A DNA stretch of 64,000 nt from Hongsoonwoonella zoysiae (GCF_013266695.1 NZ_JABRXF010000001.1:1431736-1495735); one strand, 5' to 3'. Shown: positions 27,817-37,866, numbered from the stretch's first letter. The notes: a model not told the origin generated them from the sequence alone. Translations and numbers: made by a program.

Positions 27817-29751
27817 ATGAACGCTAATTTCCGCAACTTCGCCCTTTGGGTGATCATCGGCCTTCTGCTGATCGCCCTGTTCCAGCTTTTTCAGAACCCG
27901 GGCCAACGCAGCGCGAACAACGAAATTCCGTTCTCTCAGTTTCTGAACCAGGCCGAACAGGGGGAGGTGCGCGAGGTCACGATCCAGGGACAGCAGGTGA
28001 CGGGCCGCTATTCGAACGGCGGCGGTGTGTTCCAGACCTATGCGCCCGAAGGGGCAAGCGGATATCTGGAGGTTCTGCGCAACAACGGTGTTCAGATCAA
28101 CGCCCGTCCGCCACAAGAGAATTTCTCTCTCCTGGGTGCGTTGATCTCCTGGTTCCCGATGCTGATCATCCTGGCGATCTGGATTTTCGTCATGCGCCAG
28201 ATGCAAGGGTCCGGCGGCAAGGCGATGGGCTTCGGCAAGTCGAAGGCCAAGCTCCTGACGGAAGCTCACGGGCGCGTGACGTTTGAGGATGTCGCCGGCA
28301 TCGACGAGGCCAAGGAAGACCTTCAGGAGATCGTGGAGTTCCTGCGCGATCCGCAGAAGTTCCAGCGTCTCGGTGGGCAGATCCCGCGCGGCGTGCTGCT
28401 CGTCGGCCCTCCGGGCACCGGCAAGACGTTGACGGCGCGTGCCGTCGCTGGCGAGGCGAATGTTCCCTTCTTTACGATTTCGGGTTCCGATTTCGTGGAA
28501 ATGTTCGTCGGCGTTGGTGCAAGCCGCGTGCGCGACATGTTCGAACAGGCCAAGAAGAACGCGCCCTGCATCATCTTCATCGACGAGATCGACGCGGTCG
28601 GCCGTCACCGTGGTGCCGGCCTCGGCGGTGGCAACGATGAGCGCGAGCAGACGCTCAACCAGCTTCTCGTCGAGATGGACGGCTTCGAGCCGAATGAAGG
28701 CATCATCATCATCGCCGCGACGAACCGTCCGGACGTTCTCGACCCAGCGCTCCTGCGTCCGGGCCGTTTCGACCGGCAGATCGTCGTGCCGAACCCGGAT
28801 GTCGTCGGCCGCGAGAAGATCCTGAAGGTTCACATGCGAAAGGTTCCGCTGGCGCCGGATGTCAACGTGCGCACGCTGGCGCGCGGAACGCCGGGCTTCT
28901 CCGGCGCGGACCTCATGAACCTCGTCAACGAGGCGGCCCTTCTCGCCGCGCGCCGGGGCAAGCGCCTCGTCACGATGCAGGAATTCGAGGACGCCAAGGA
29001 CAAGGTGATGATGGGTGCCGAACGCCGCACGCTCGTCATGACCGAGGAGGAGAAGCGTCTTACCGCCTATCACGAGGCCGGCCATGCGCTTGTCGCGCTG
29101 CATATGCCGGCGTCCGACCCGATCCACAAGGCGACGATCATCCCGCGCGGACGCGCGCTTGGCATGGTCATGCGCCTGCCGGAAAAGGATCAGGTTTCGC
29201 TCACCCGTGCCAAGTGCAAGGCCGACCTTGCGGTGGCGATGGGCGGTCGCGTGGCGGAGGAGATGATCTTCGGATACGAGAAGGTCACGTCCGGCGCCTC
29301 GGGCGATATCCAGATGGCCACCAAGCTCGCGCGCGCCATGGCGACGCAGTTCGGCATGTCGGACAAACTCGGGCCTCTCCTTTATGGCGAAAACCAGGAA
29401 GAGGTGTTCCTGGGCCATTCGGTCGCCAAGCACCAGACGGTGTCGGATGAAACGCAGAAGATCGTCGACGCCGAGATCAAGGCATTCGTGAACGAAGGCT
29501 ACGAAACCGCGAACCGTGTCCTGACCGAGCATTCCGATCAGCTTCACACGATCGCCAACGGTCTTCTGGAATACGAGACGCTCTCGGGCGATGAAATCAA
29601 GGACCTGCTGGACGGCAAGCCGCCCGTGCGCGAATCCGACGACGACCAGCCGACCGCCCGCGCCTCCGCCGTTCCCAAGACCGGTGCGAAGAAACGCGGC
29701 GGCGAAGGCGATGAGCCGTCGGGCGGCATGGAACCTCAGCCTCAGGCATAA
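27817..29751 (+). CDS. ftsH: ATP-dependent zinc metalloprotease FtsH
   Basis: 644 residues. Two N-terminal membrane helices (about 7-24 and 105-124) flank a periplasmic domain. The AAA+ domain holds Walker [14 protein letters not shown] near residue 193-205, Walker [16 protein letters not shown] and the second region of homology [20 protein letters not shown]. The zinc protease motif HEAGH is near residue 420, and a Pro/Lys-rich tail ends the protein. It degrades unassembled membrane proteins and short-lived cytoplasmic regulators, classically RpoH, whose gene is also in this window. A ribosome site gaagga precedes the ATG. A terminator follows the stop. Confidence 0.97.
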   Translation: MNANFRNFALWVIIGLLLIALFQLFQNPGQRSANNEIPFSQFLNQAEQGEVREVTIQGQQVTGRYSNGGGVFQTYAPEGASGYLEVLRNNGVQINARPPQENFSLLGALISWFPMLIILAIWIFVMRQMQGSGGKAMGFGKSKAKLLTEAHGRVTFEDVAGIDEAKEDLQEIVEFLRDPQKFQRLGGQIPRGVLLVGPPGTGKTLTARAVAGEANVPFFTISGSDFVEMFVGVGASRVRDMFEQAKKNAPCIIFIDEIDAVGRHRGAGLGGGNDEREQTLNQLLVEMDGFEPNEGIIIIAATNRPDVLDPALLRPGRFDRQIVVPNPDVVGREKILKVHMRKVPLAPDVNVRTLARGTPGFSGADLMNLVNEAALLAARRGKRLVTMQEFEDAKDKVMMGAERRTLVMTEEEKRLTAYHEAGHALVALHMPASDPIHKATIIPRGRALGMVMRLPEKDQVSLTRAKCKADLAVAMGGRVAEEMIFGYEKVTSGASGDIQMATKLARAMATQFGMSDKLGPLLYGENQEEVFLGHSVAKHQTVSDETQKIVDAEIKAFVNEGYETANRVLTEHSDQLHTIANGLLEYETLSGDEIKDLLDGKPPVRESDDDQPTARASAVPKTGAKKRGGEGDEPSGGMEPQPQA

Positions 29752-29774
29752 CTGCGCCCTGTCAGGCGAAAACG

Positions 29775-29810
29775 AAACACCCGGTCATGTTTTGACCGGG
29801 TGTTTTTTCG
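29775..29810 (+). terminator. Rho-independent terminator of ftsH
   Basis: aaacacccggtca and tgaccgggtgttt form a 13-bp stem with a short loop, continued by a T run (six T in tgttttttcg), 23 bp after the ftsH stop. Confidence 0.92.
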
Positions 29811-29946
29811 TTACAATACATAATAATTGTTGAACGATCCCAAGCTGCGAAGGGTGTAAAAAGCAGGAAATCCGATTCCGGCCGAGGTGGCTTGGCATTT
29901 CGGCGCCCTCAAGGCACCGGCCTGAAGTAACGAGTACAGGAAAACC

Positions 29947-31293
29947 ATGGCGCGCAGACTTTTCGGAACCGACGGCATTCGCGGTGAATCCAACCGCTGG
30001 CCCATGACACCTGAAATAGCCCTTAAGGTCGGCATGGCGGCGGGGCTGGCGTTTCGCAACGGCGGCCACAGGCACCGGGTCGTGATCGGCAAGGATACGC
30101 GGCTTTCGGGATATATGCTCGAGAATGCCCTTGTCGCCGGCTTTACCGCCGTCGGCATGGATGTGTTCCTGCTGGGTCCGATGCCGACGCCTGCGGTGGC
30201 CATGCTGACACGCTCGCTGCGCTGCGACCTCGGCGTCATGATTTCGGCTTCCCACAATCCGTTCCGGGACAACGGCATCAAGTTTTTCGGCCCCGACGGG
30301 TTCAAATTGTCGGACGCGGTCGAAGCGGAGATCGAAGCGCTCGTGGAATCCGACATGACGCCGAAGCTTTCGCCTGCCGACCGTCTAGGCCGGGCAAAGC
30401 GCGTCGACGGCGAACAGGCGCGTTATGTGGAATTCGCCAAGCGCACGCTGCCCCGCGACATGAGCCTGGAAGGCTTGAGGATCGCGATCGACTGCGCCAA
30501 TGGCGCGGCCTACAAGGTGGCGCCGCAGGCCCTTTGGGAGCTTGGCGCCGACGTCGTGGCGCTGGGCATCACCCCCGACGGGCAGAATATCAACAAGGAA
30601 TGCGGCTCAACGTCGATCAAGGCGCTGCGTAACAAGGTCGATGAGGTTCGCGCCGATATCGGCATCGCGCTCGATGGCGATGCCGACCGCGTCATCATCG
30701 TGGACGAGAAGGGCGATGTGATCGACGGGGACCAGCTTATGGCCGTGGTCGCGCAGTCCTGGCAGGAAGACGGCAGGCTCTCGGCCTCGGGGATCGTGGC
30801 GACGGTAATGTCGAACCTGGGGCTCGAGCGATATCTCTCCGGCCTCGGCCTCACCCTTGCCCGCACGCAAGTGGGCGATCGTTATGTCGTGGAGCACATG
30901 CGCGAGCACGGCTTCAATGTGGGCGGCGAACAGTCCGGCCATATCGTTCTGTCCGACTTCGCAACCACGGGCGATGGGCTGGTGGCCGCCTTGCAGGTGC
31001 TTGCCTGTGTGAAGCGGCTCGACAGGCCGGTGTCCGAGGTTTGCCGGCGTTTTCAGCCTGTCCCGCAGGTGCTCAAGAACGTGCGTTATTCCAACGGGAT
31101 GCCGCTGGAACACGAGAAGGTGCAATCGGCGATCGAGGAAGGACGCAAGAAGCTTGGCGCATCGGGCCGCCTCGTCATCCGCCCGTCCGGCACGGAGCCA
31201 TTGATACGCGTCATGGGCGAGGCGGACAACGAAGAGCTTTTGAACGGCGTCGTCGACGATATCGTGGATGCCGTGCGCAGCAGCGCGGCTTGA
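29947..31293 (+). CDS. glmM: Phosphoglucosamine mutase GlmM
   Basis: 448 residues. It converts glucosamine-6-phosphate to glucosamine-1-phosphate for UDP-GlcNAc, peptidoglycan and LPS. The start [14 protein letters not shown] is diagnostic. The phosphorylated Ser102 is in ISASHNPF, the Mg-binding loop is DGDADRVI, the sugar-specificity loop is [10 protein letters not shown], and the C-terminal phosphate loop is [12 protein letters not shown]. ftsH-glmM order is common in Proteobacteria, but here a strong terminator and a 195-bp gap separate them. Confidence 0.97.
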   Translation: MARRLFGTDGIRGESNRWPMTPEIALKVGMAAGLAFRNGGHRHRVVIGKDTRLSGYMLENALVAGFTAVGMDVFLLGPMPTPAVAMLTRSLRCDLGVMISASHNPFRDNGIKFFGPDGFKLSDAVEAEIEALVESDMTPKLSPADRLGRAKRVDGEQARYVEFAKRTLPRDMSLEGLRIAIDCANGAAYKVAPQALWELGADVVALGITPDGQNINKECGSTSIKALRNKVDEVRADIGIALDGDADRVIIVDEKGDVIDGDQLMAVVAQSWQEDGRLSASGIVATVMSNLGLERYLSGLGLTLARTQVGDRYVVEHMREHGFNVGGEQSGHIVLSDFATTGDGLVAALQVLACVKRLDRPVSEVCRRFQPVPQVLKNVRYSNGMPLEHEKVQSAIEEGRKKLGASGRLVIRPSGTEPLIRVMGEADNEELLNGVVDDIVDAVRSSAA

Positions 31294-31342
31294 ATACGCT
31301 GCATTTCGAAGCCTGGAAGTCTCGCGTTGGATTTCTTTAGAA

Positions 31343-31358
31343 ATTGTTCACGAACAAT
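31343..31358. promoter_or_regulatory. Perfect palindrome attgttc-ac-gaacaat upstream of the outer-membrane protein gene
   Basis: A 16-bp operator-like palindrome lies just before the first CtrA box. It is not the alphaproteobacterial LexA box (GAAC-N7-GAAC is a direct repeat). The binding factor is unknown. A short hairpin in an RNA is an alternative reading. Confidence 0.4.
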
Positions 31359-31365
31359 ACTTCTA

Positions 31366-31380
31366 TTAACTATGCGTTAA
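31366..31380 (+). promoter_or_regulatory. CtrA box 1 upstream of outer-membrane protein gene
   Basis: ttaa-ctatgcg-ttaa is a perfect match to the CtrA consensus TTAA-N7-TTAA, 143 bp upstream of the start codon. Confidence 0.65.
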
Positions 31381-31408
31381 GGTAAAAAAACGCGGTTAAA
31401 AATTACGG

Positions 31409-31423
31409 TTAAACCTAACTTAA
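31409..31423 (+). promoter_or_regulatory. CtrA box 2 upstream of outer-membrane protein gene
   Basis: ttaa-acctaac-ttaa is a second perfect TTAA-N7-TTAA, 43 bp after the first start-to-start (about four helical turns) and 100 bp before the ATG. A lone ttaa half-site (31396-31399) lies between the two boxes. Confidence 0.65.
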
Positions 31424-31508
31424 TGGTTTTCGCCAATTCTTGTCCCCGTGCTTCACGGATGCGGCCGGCAACAATGGAGTTGCGGACGCTATTATTGAGG
31501 ACGGAGAC

Positions 31509-32294
31509 ATGAAGAGTTTTGCAAAGGTTTTGTCTCTGGCCGGCGTCGCGATCGTCGTCTCGTCGGTCAGCTTTGCCGCGGACCTGCCTGCGCCCGTAAT
31601 TGAGCATGTGCCGGAAGTGCCGGTGGCGACCGGCGGATGGTATCTGCGCGGCGATATCGGCTACAAGATCTACGTGGATCCGGATGCCGGGTTTTCCAGC
31701 CAGAGCTTCCAGAACGAAAGCATGGACGATACCGCCGTCATCGGCGTTGGCGTCGGCTACAAGTTCAACGAATATTTCCGCACCGACCTGACAGTGGATT
31801 ACGAGTTCAAGTCCGAGTTTGACAGCCGCACGCCCTGTCCGGCCTGCGGCCCCGGCGGCACGCCGGGCGTAAGCCTGGACAGTGCGGATATCGACGTCTG
31901 GACGATCCTCTTCAACGCCTATGTCGACCTTGGAACCTATAACGGATTCACACCTTATGTCGGCGGCGGCATCGGCGCGTCATACATCAATGTCGGCCAG
32001 GTGTACTCGAATGTCGGTACGCCGGTTCGCGTTCCCGGCGACAGCCGCTGGGATTTCTCCTGGGCGCTCATGGCCGGTGCCTCCTACGCGTTCAACCCGA
32101 ACCTTTCGGTTGATGCCGGTTATCGCTACCTGAATATCGGCGACGGTTATTCGGATACCTTTACCGCGGGCGCAACGACAGCCAAGGTCAAATACGAAGA
32201 CCTTCAGGCGCATGAGTTCCGCGTCGGCCTGCGCTATACGTTCGACAGCGCGCCGACCTATCTTCCGGTAGAGCCGATCGCAACGAAGTTCTGA
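31509..32294 (+). CDS. Outer-membrane beta-barrel protein (Omp25/Omp31-like)
   Basis: 261 residues from ATG 31509, preceded by ggagac; an upstream frame extension was rejected because the signal peptide starts here (MKSFAKVLSLAGVAIVVSS, cleavage near SFAADLP). The mature part shows alternating amphipathic strands with aromatic girdles: GWYLRGDIGYKIYVD, VIGVGVGYKFNEYFRTDLTV, FTPYVGGGIGASYI, NLSVDAGYRYLNIGDGY, and the final EFRVGLRYTF. This is the eight-stranded porin-like family common on rhizobial surfaces. It is a single gene between its CtrA-box promoter region and a terminator. Confidence 0.87.
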   Translation: MKSFAKVLSLAGVAIVVSSVSFAADLPAPVIEHVPEVPVATGGWYLRGDIGYKIYVDPDAGFSSQSFQNESMDDTAVIGVGVGYKFNEYFRTDLTVDYEFKSEFDSRTPCPACGPGGTPGVSLDSADIDVWTILFNAYVDLGTYNGFTPYVGGGIGASYINVGQVYSNVGTPVRVPGDSRWDFSWALMAGASYAFNPNLSVDAGYRYLNIGDGYSDTFTAGATTAKVKYEDLQAHEFRVGLRYTFDSAPTYLPVEPIATKF

Positions 32295-32321
32295 CAAGTC
32301 AGCGACTTGATACCAGCGAAT

Positions 32322-32346
32322 AGGCCGGCTCATGCGCCGGCCTTTT
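32322..32346 (+). terminator. Rho-independent terminator of the outer-membrane protein gene
   Basis: aggccgg and ccggcct pair over an 8-nt loop and run into cttttcac. Confidence 0.82.
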
Positions 32347-32379
32347 CACGTTTACAAAGAGCGTCTTGTAATCCGGCGG

Positions 32380-32440
32380 CCATTCCGATAACGCTTTGCG
32401 CGGGACATCCCTCCCCAACGAGGGACAACTATCTGGAAGG
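32380..32440 (+). promoter_or_regulatory. Candidate serC-motif leader RNA
   Basis: Immediately before serC a short leader contains gcgcgggac and a hairpin tccctc-cccaac-gaggga (32408-32425), just upstream of the ribosome site ggaagg. A structured serC motif is known upstream of serC in Alphaproteobacteria. The position and the hairpin match that description. I matched it by eye, so ends are approximate and membership needs a covariance search. Confidence 0.5.
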
Positions 32441-32449
32441 ATAGATTAC

Positions 32450-33625
32450 ATGACGAATATCCAGAAGCCGGCCATAAGGCCGGCCAATCCGCATTTTTCC
32501 TCAGGCCCCTGCTCCAAGCGCCCGGGCTGGTCGCTCGAAGCGCTGAAAGATGCCGCGCTCGGCCGTTCGCACCGCGCGAAAATCGGCAAATCCAAACTTT
32601 CCGAAGCGATAGACCTCACCCGCGAAGTGCTTGAGGTTCCGGCAGACTATCGGATCGGCATCGTGCCTGCCTCCGATACGGGCGCGGTCGAAATGGCGCT
32701 TTGGTCGCTTCTCGGCGCCCGCCCTGTCGATATGCTCGCCTGGGAAAGCTTCGGTTCCGGCTGGGTGACGGACGTCGTCAAGCAGCTCAAGCTCGAAGAT
32801 GCGCGCCGGATCGAGGCCCCTTACGGGGAATTGCCGGATCTCTCGCAAGTGAATTTCTCCCACGATGTCGTCTTCACCTGGAACGGAACCACATCCGGCG
32901 TTCGCGTTCCCGATGCGGACTGGATTCCTGCGGACCGTGAAGGCCTGACGATCTGCGACGCCACATCCGCGGCCTTTGCCCAGCAGCTCGATTTTTCGAA
33001 GCTCGATGTGGTGACATTCTCCTGGCAGAAGGTTCTGGGCGGCGAGGCCGCGCATGGTGTGTTGATCCTGTCCCCGCGCGCGGTGGAGCGTCTTGAAAGC
33101 TACACCCCGTCCTGGCCGCTGCCGAAGATCTTCCGCCTGACCAAGGGCGGCAAGCTCATCGAGGGTATCTTCAAGGGCGAGACGATCAACACGCCGTCGA
33201 TGCTTTGCGTCGAGGATTATCTCGATGCGCTGTTTTGGGCGAAGGAGGTCGGCGGTCTCGACGGGCTGGTTGCCCGGGCCGATGCCAACGCGAAGACGAT
33301 CGCCGATTGGGTCGCCGAAACGCCCTGGATCGATTTTCTGGCTGTCGATCCGGCGACGCGGTCGAACACCTCCGTATGCCTGAAGATCGTCGATCCGGAT
33401 GTGACGCGCCTCGATGAGGCCGGGCAGGCGGCTTTCGCGAAATCGGTCGTCTCGACGCTCGATGGCGAAGGCGTTGCCCATGACATCGGCGCTTATCGCG
33501 ACGCGCCATCCGGCTTCCGCATCTGGTGCGGCGCGACCGTCGAGGTTGCGGATGTCGCAGCCCTCCTGCCCTGGCTCGAATGGGCGTTCGAGGTTGAAAA
33601 GTCGAAGCTTCGGGCCGCCGCCTGA
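32450..33625 (+). CDS. serC: Phosphoserine aminotransferase
   Basis: 391 residues from ATG 32450 ([20 protein letters not shown]). It is a PLP enzyme converting 3-phosphohydroxypyruvate to phosphoserine, the second step of serine synthesis, and also acts in pyridoxine synthesis. The PLP lysine is Lys194 in [13 protein letters not shown]. The sequence belongs to the longer SerC subfamily found in Alphaproteobacteria and methanogens, not the 360-residue enterobacterial form. serA follows 88 bp later, so the pair is probably one transcript. Confidence 0.95.
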   Translation: MTNIQKPAIRPANPHFSSGPCSKRPGWSLEALKDAALGRSHRAKIGKSKLSEAIDLTREVLEVPADYRIGIVPASDTGAVEMALWSLLGARPVDMLAWESFGSGWVTDVVKQLKLEDARRIEAPYGELPDLSQVNFSHDVVFTWNGTTSGVRVPDADWIPADREGLTICDATSAAFAQQLDFSKLDVVTFSWQKVLGGEAAHGVLILSPRAVERLESYTPSWPLPKIFRLTKGGKLIEGIFKGETINTPSMLCVEDYLDALFWAKEVGGLDGLVARADANAKTIADWVAETPWIDFLAVDPATRSNTSVCLKIVDPDVTRLDEAGQAAFAKSVVSTLDGEGVAHDIGAYRDAPSGFRIWCGATVEVADVAALLPWLEWAFEVEKSKLRAAA

Positions 33626-33713
33626 CCTTTGGGATTAGCGAAAAAAACGGCCCCCGTCGGACCTGCGTATTTCCGCGCTCGGGGGGCCTCACATGTTATT
33701 TGGAGAAGCGTCA

Positions 33714-35300
33714 ATGGCTCCCAGAGTCCTGATTTCGGACAAGCTTTCGCCTGCGGCAGTGCAGATTTTCAAAGACCGCGGGCTGGAGGTCGATTTTCAG
33801 CCGGATCTTGGAAAGGACAAGGAAAAACTCGCCGAGGTGATCGGCGATTATGACGGCCTTGCCATACGCTCCGCGACGAAGGTGACCGAAAAGATCATCG
33901 CCAACGCCGGGCGGCTGAAGGTGATAGGCCGCGCGGGGATCGGCGTCGACAATGTCGATATTCCCGCGGCAACCGCCAAGGGCGTCATCGTGATGAATAC
34001 CCCCTTCGGCAATGCGATCACCACTGCCGAACATGCGATCGCGATGATGTTCGCGGTCGCGCGGCAGATCCCTGCGGCGGATGCCTCCACCCAGGCCGGC
34101 AAGTGGGAGAAGTCGAAGTTCGTCGGCACGGAGATCACGTCGAAGACGCTTGGCCTCATCGGCTGCGGCAACATCGGCTCTATCGTGGCGGAGCGGGCGG
34201 TCGGCCTGAGGATGCGGGTCATCGCCTTCGATCCTTATCTTTCGGCCGAGCGCGCGATCGAGCTTGGCGTGGAAAAGGTGGATCTCGACGAATTATTCCG
34301 CCGGTCGGATTTCATCACCCTGCACACGCCGCTTACCGAGAAGACGAAGAACATTATCGATTCCGCGGCGATCGAAAAGATGAAGGACGGCGTCTACATC
34401 ATCAATTGCGCGCGCGGCGGGCTTGTCGATGAGGGCGCGCTGCGCGACGCGCTCGACAGTGGCAAGGTGAAGGGCGCTGCCGTAGACGTGTTCAGCACGG
34501 AACCGGCGACGGAAAATGTGCTCTTCGGCGCGCCGGGTCTCGTCTGTACGCCGCACCTCGGCGCCTCCACGTCCGAGGCGCAGGAAAACGTGGCCCTTCA
34601 GGTGGCCGAGCAGATGTCGGATTACCTGCTCAAGGGTGCTGTGTCGAACGCAATCAACATGCCGTCGATCACGGCGGAAGAGGCGCCTATTCTCACTCCT
34701 TTCGTGAAGCTCGCAGAACAGTTGGGCTCCTTCGCCGGGCAACTGACGGAGACAAGCGTGAGGTGCATTCGCCTTGAGTATGAAGGCGAAGTCGCGGATA
34801 TGAACGTGAAGGCGCTGACGGCGGCGGCGCTTACCGGTTTCCTGCGCCCGCTCCTGCAAACGGTGAACATGGTCTCCGCTCCCGTGCTTGCGCGCGAGCG
34901 CGGTATCCAGGTGGAGGATGTGCGCCGTGAGCAGCAGGGCGTTTACGACAACTACATCCGCCTGACGGTGATTACCGAGCGGCAGGAGCGTTCGGTCGCA
35001 GGCACCGTTTTCTCGGACGGCAAACCCCGCATCATCCAGGTGAAAGGCATCAATATGGAAGCCGAGCTCGGCTCCCACATGCTCTATATCACCAACGATG
35101 ACAAGCCAGGCTTCATCGGCCACCTCGGCATGGTGCTCGGCGGTTCAGGCGTGAATATCGCCACCTTCAACCTCGGCCGCACGGCGCCGGGCGAAGATGC
35201 GATCTGCCTTGTGGAGGTGGATGGCGATGTTCCGCCGGAGGTCATCGAAGCGCTCAATCGTCTGGAGCACGTCAAGCAGGTCAAGCCGCTGAGTTTCTGA
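33714..35300 (+). CDS. serA: D-3-phosphoglycerate dehydrogenase
   Basis: 528 residues from ATG 33714, preceded by ggaga; a start seven codons earlier is less likely. It catalyses the first step of serine synthesis. Order: substrate domain, NAD-binding domain with LGLIGCGNIGSIVAERA, catalytic residues in NCARGGLVDE and TPHLGASTSEAQ, an intervening ASB domain, and a C-terminal ACT domain (NDDKPGFIGHLGMVLGGSGVNIA) that may bind serine for feedback. Length fits the long PGDH type. A strong terminator follows. Confidence 0.97.
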   Translation: MAPRVLISDKLSPAAVQIFKDRGLEVDFQPDLGKDKEKLAEVIGDYDGLAIRSATKVTEKIIANAGRLKVIGRAGIGVDNVDIPAATAKGVIVMNTPFGNAITTAEHAIAMMFAVARQIPAADASTQAGKWEKSKFVGTEITSKTLGLIGCGNIGSIVAERAVGLRMRVIAFDPYLSAERAIELGVEKVDLDELFRRSDFITLHTPLTEKTKNIIDSAAIEKMKDGVYIINCARGGLVDEGALRDALDSGKVKGAAVDVFSTEPATENVLFGAPGLVCTPHLGASTSEAQENVALQVAEQMSDYLLKGAVSNAINMPSITAEEAPILTPFVKLAEQLGSFAGQLTETSVRCIRLEYEGEVADMNVKALTAAALTGFLRPLLQTVNMVSAPVLARERGIQVEDVRREQQGVYDNYIRLTVITERQERSVAGTVFSDGKPRIIQVKGINMEAELGSHMLYITNDDKPGFIGHLGMVLGGSGVNIATFNLGRTAPGEDAICLVEVDGDVPPEVIEALNRLEHVKQVKPLSF

Positions 35301-35324
35301 TCCTGCTGCAAGTGTAAACGATCA

Positions 35325-35356
35325 ACGGCCGGGGCACCCGTTCCCCGGCCGTTTTC
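35325..35356 (+). terminator. Rho-independent terminator of serA (shared end with the EamA gene)
   Basis: acggccgggg (35325-35334) and ccccggccgt (35343-35352) form a 10-bp stem and run into TTTTC. The convergent EamA gene stops at its right edge, so it may serve both directions, although the minus-strand side lacks a good T run. Confidence 0.85.
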
Positions 35357-36263
35357 ATGTTGCGGAGCGAAATGCCATCCGCCGCATGAGATTGCCCGCC
35401 CGCCCGTCGAGGATGACGAGCCCGATCAGGATGATGCCAAGCCCGAGGGCCTGTCTGGGCGTGACCGCTTCGCCCAGAAACGCCGCGCTTAATGCGATGG
35501 CGCTGGTCGGGATAAGCAGTGTCACGAGCGAAGCGTTCGTGGCCCCCGTTTTGATCAGGAGCCGGAAGTAGATGAGATAGGCAAGCGCCGTGGAAAGAAG
35601 CCCCAGGCAGGCGACATTCAGCCAGGCGGTCCGGCTCGTCTGTGATAAATCCCATCCGCCTCCCTGCCATAGGGCAATGGGCAGCATGATGATGCTTGAT
35701 CCCGTCAGCTGCCCGCTTGCTGCCGTCAGCGGCGACATTGCCCTGAAGTGCTTCGCGAAGGTTGCCGCCAGGGCATAGGATAAGGCGGCCCCCAGGCATG
35801 CCAGTTGCGCTGAGAGCGGTTCATCCCCGATGCCTTCAAGCGCGGGCGACAGCGTTATCGCTACCCCGGCGAAACCGATGAAAACGCCCGCCAGCCGGTT
35901 TGCCCTGAAGGGTTCCTGCGCGAAAACGAGCATTGCGACGATAACGGTGAAGATCGGTGTGGCCGCGTTCAGGATCGAGGCGAGCCCGGCTGAAATTGCC
36001 GTCTGCCCCCAGAAGATCAGCGAAAACGGCACGGCGTTGTTGAGAAACCCCATGACGAGGAACGCCTTGAGCGTCACCGCATCCGTCGGGAACGGAATTT
36101 TTCTGAACCGCAGCAGGATATGAAGCGCGCAGGCGGCGGAGAAAACCCGGAAAAACACCAGCACGAACGGCGGGATTTCCGCCACCGCGACCTTCGCGAA
36201 TAGAAAAGCCCCGCCCCAGATGAGCGAGAGTGCGGCGAGAAGTAACCAGTTCACAAGTGACAT
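35355..36263 (-). CDS. EamA-family (DMT superfamily) inner-membrane transporter
   Basis: 302 residues with about ten hydrophobic segments in two EamA repeats, each opening with the typical pattern (LSLIWGGAFLFAKVAV in the first; LSYALAATFAKHF in the second). A C-terminal basic tail ends the protein. DMT exporters move amino acids, nucleobases or other metabolites outward. Substrate cannot be assigned; its neighbour serA hints at nothing definite. It is divergent from the MFS gene, with 163 bp between starts. Confidence 0.88.
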   Translation of the reverse strand: MSLVNWLLLAALSLIWGGAFLFAKVAVAEIPPFVLVFFRVFSAACALHILLRFRKIPFPTDAVTLKAFLVMGFLNNAVPFSLIFWGQTAISAGLASILNAATPIFTVIVAMLVFAQEPFRANRLAGVFIGFAGVAITLSPALEGIGDEPLSAQLACLGAALSYALAATFAKHFRAMSPLTAASGQLTGSSIIMLPIALWQGGGWDLSQTSRTAWLNVACLGLLSTALAYLIYFRLLIKTGATNASLVTLLIPTSAIALSAAFLGEAVTPRQALGLGIILIGLVILDGRAGNLMRRMAFRSAT

Positions 36264-36426
36264 GGAGTGCGACCGGGGTTGTTGATCGCGCGATCCTTAT
36301 CAAGCGCCGGCAAGGCGCGACACCCGGTTTGCGAGTTGGCGGGCGAAACGCGCTTGCAAATCGCTCGCATGCGGCGCAGGGTTGGGTCCATGACCTAGGC
36401 GTCTTCCCGCCAGCAGTATTTTTCCG

Positions 36427-37716
36427 ATGCCCGACCAGTCTCCGGATGCCGCATTGACCCGCTCGCTGCCCGCGCGCGTCACTCCGCTCGTGCTTTCAGC
36501 GGCACTTCTGCTGGGCGCCAATGGTCTTTCCATGACGGTGATCGCGGTACGCGGCCGGGAGGAAGGCCTCAGCGATGCGATGATCGGCCTTCTCGGCTCG
36601 GCCTACTATCTTGGGCTCCTGCTGGGCGTTCTCGTGACCCCGTTCCTGATCATGCGGGTGGGGCATATCCGTGTTTTCGCGGCACTCGCCTCCGTCAGTG
36701 CCGTGGTGATGATGGTGCTGCTCCTCATACCGGCGGGGCCGCTTTGGCTTGTCGCGCGCTTTGCCAGCGGCATTGCCTTTTGCGGTACCGCGATGGTGGT
36801 TGAAAGCTGGCTGAACGCCCTTGCCTCCAATGCCGAGCGGGGGCGCGTCTTGTCGGTCTATCGGATCGTCGACCTAGCAGCCGTCACGGGCGCGCAGTTC
36901 CTGCTGCCGCTGTACGGTGCCGGCGGATACGAAATCCTCGTTCTCATCGCGCTTTTGTTCAGCGCGGGGCTGGTTCCGGTTGCCCTTGCGCGCGAAGGCA
37001 ATCCGCCGGTTCATGTGAAGCGGAAGTTGGATCTTGCCGAGATCTGGCGTATCTCGCCGGTCGCCGTCGTCGGCTGCCTGACGATCGGCCTGACAAATGG
37101 GGCTTTTCGCTCCATCGGCCCGCTTTATGCGCAAGGTGTCGGCCTTGGTGTCGATGCGGTGGCCTTTTTCATCTCCTTGTGGATCGTCGCCGGCGCGATT
37201 TTCCAGTATCCGCTCGGCTGGGCGTCGGACCGGGTGGACCGCAGGCTCGTGCTCATGCTGGCGACGATCGGGGCGGGGCTTTCGTGCCTGCTCGTTGCCG
37301 GAACGACGGACAGGATGATCATTTTTACCGGCATTTTCCTGTTCGGCGGCTTTGCGCTGCCGCTTTATTCGCTTTCCGCCGCCCACGCCAACGATCACGC
37401 GGAGCCCGGTCAGTATGTGGAGCTGGCGGCGGGCTTGACGCTTTCCTTCGCGCTCGGCGCGGTAATCGGCCCCTTCGCCGCCTCGCTCGTGATCGACATG
37501 TTCGGCCCCCGCGCGTTTTTCATCTATACGAGCGTGCTGCATTTCGCATTGGTCGGCTTCATCGCGCTTCGCATCGCCGCCCGCGCATCCGTGCCGGAAG
37601 CGCGCCGGCAGCCGTTCGTCTGGCTGTTGAGGTACTCGCCGATGATCTATCGCCTTGCCCGCAATGGCGCGGGGCAGGCGAATGCCGGCAAACGCGAGAA
37701 AGAGCCGCGGAAATGA
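36427..37716 (+). CDS. MFS transporter (YcaD-like)
   Basis: 429 residues with about twelve membrane helices. The loop after helix 2 carries a version of the MFS motif (MRVGHIRVFA) and a second copy occurs between helices 8 and 9 (GWASDRVDRRLVLM). The helix-4/5 region has FCGTAMVVESWLNALASNAERGRVLSVYRI, which is characteristic of the YcaD/UhpC-like uncharacterised group. Substrate unknown. The C-terminal tail is long, basic and cytoplasmic. It is followed by a small hairpin (gggca-tgt-tgccc, 37785-37797) before purA. Confidence 0.87.
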   Translation: MPDQSPDAALTRSLPARVTPLVLSAALLLGANGLSMTVIAVRGREEGLSDAMIGLLGSAYYLGLLLGVLVTPFLIMRVGHIRVFAALASVSAVVMMVLLLIPAGPLWLVARFASGIAFCGTAMVVESWLNALASNAERGRVLSVYRIVDLAAVTGAQFLLPLYGAGGYEILVLIALLFSAGLVPVALAREGNPPVHVKRKLDLAEIWRISPVAVVGCLTIGLTNGAFRSIGPLYAQGVGLGVDAVAFFISLWIVAGAIFQYPLGWASDRVDRRLVLMLATIGAGLSCLLVAGTTDRMIIFTGIFLFGGFALPLYSLSAAHANDHAEPGQYVELAAGLTLSFALGAVIGPFAASLVIDMFGPRAFFIYTSVLHFALVGFIALRIAARASVPEARRQPFVWLLRYSPMIYRLARNGAGQANAGKREKEPRK

Positions 37717-37866
37717 ACGGATTGGCCGCGTTTCGGGGTCGCCAGCACCGCCGGAGATCGCTATAGTCCGGCGCGTTTGCCTAAGGGCATGTTGCCCGGG
37801 CTTTTGCTGTCTTTGCGAATGCGGCTTTCTCGAACGGCCGTCTTCGCGATTTGCTCAGGAAGGTAG

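Noticed and set aside
27739-29547. 602-codon minus-strand open frame opposite ftsH
   Set aside because: Antisense shadow of ftsH with no domain and no ribosome site.
31343-31358. LexA (SOS) box
   Set aside because: The alphaproteobacterial box is a direct repeat GAAC-N7-GAAC or GTTC-N7-GTTC; this element is an inverted repeat with 2-bp spacing.
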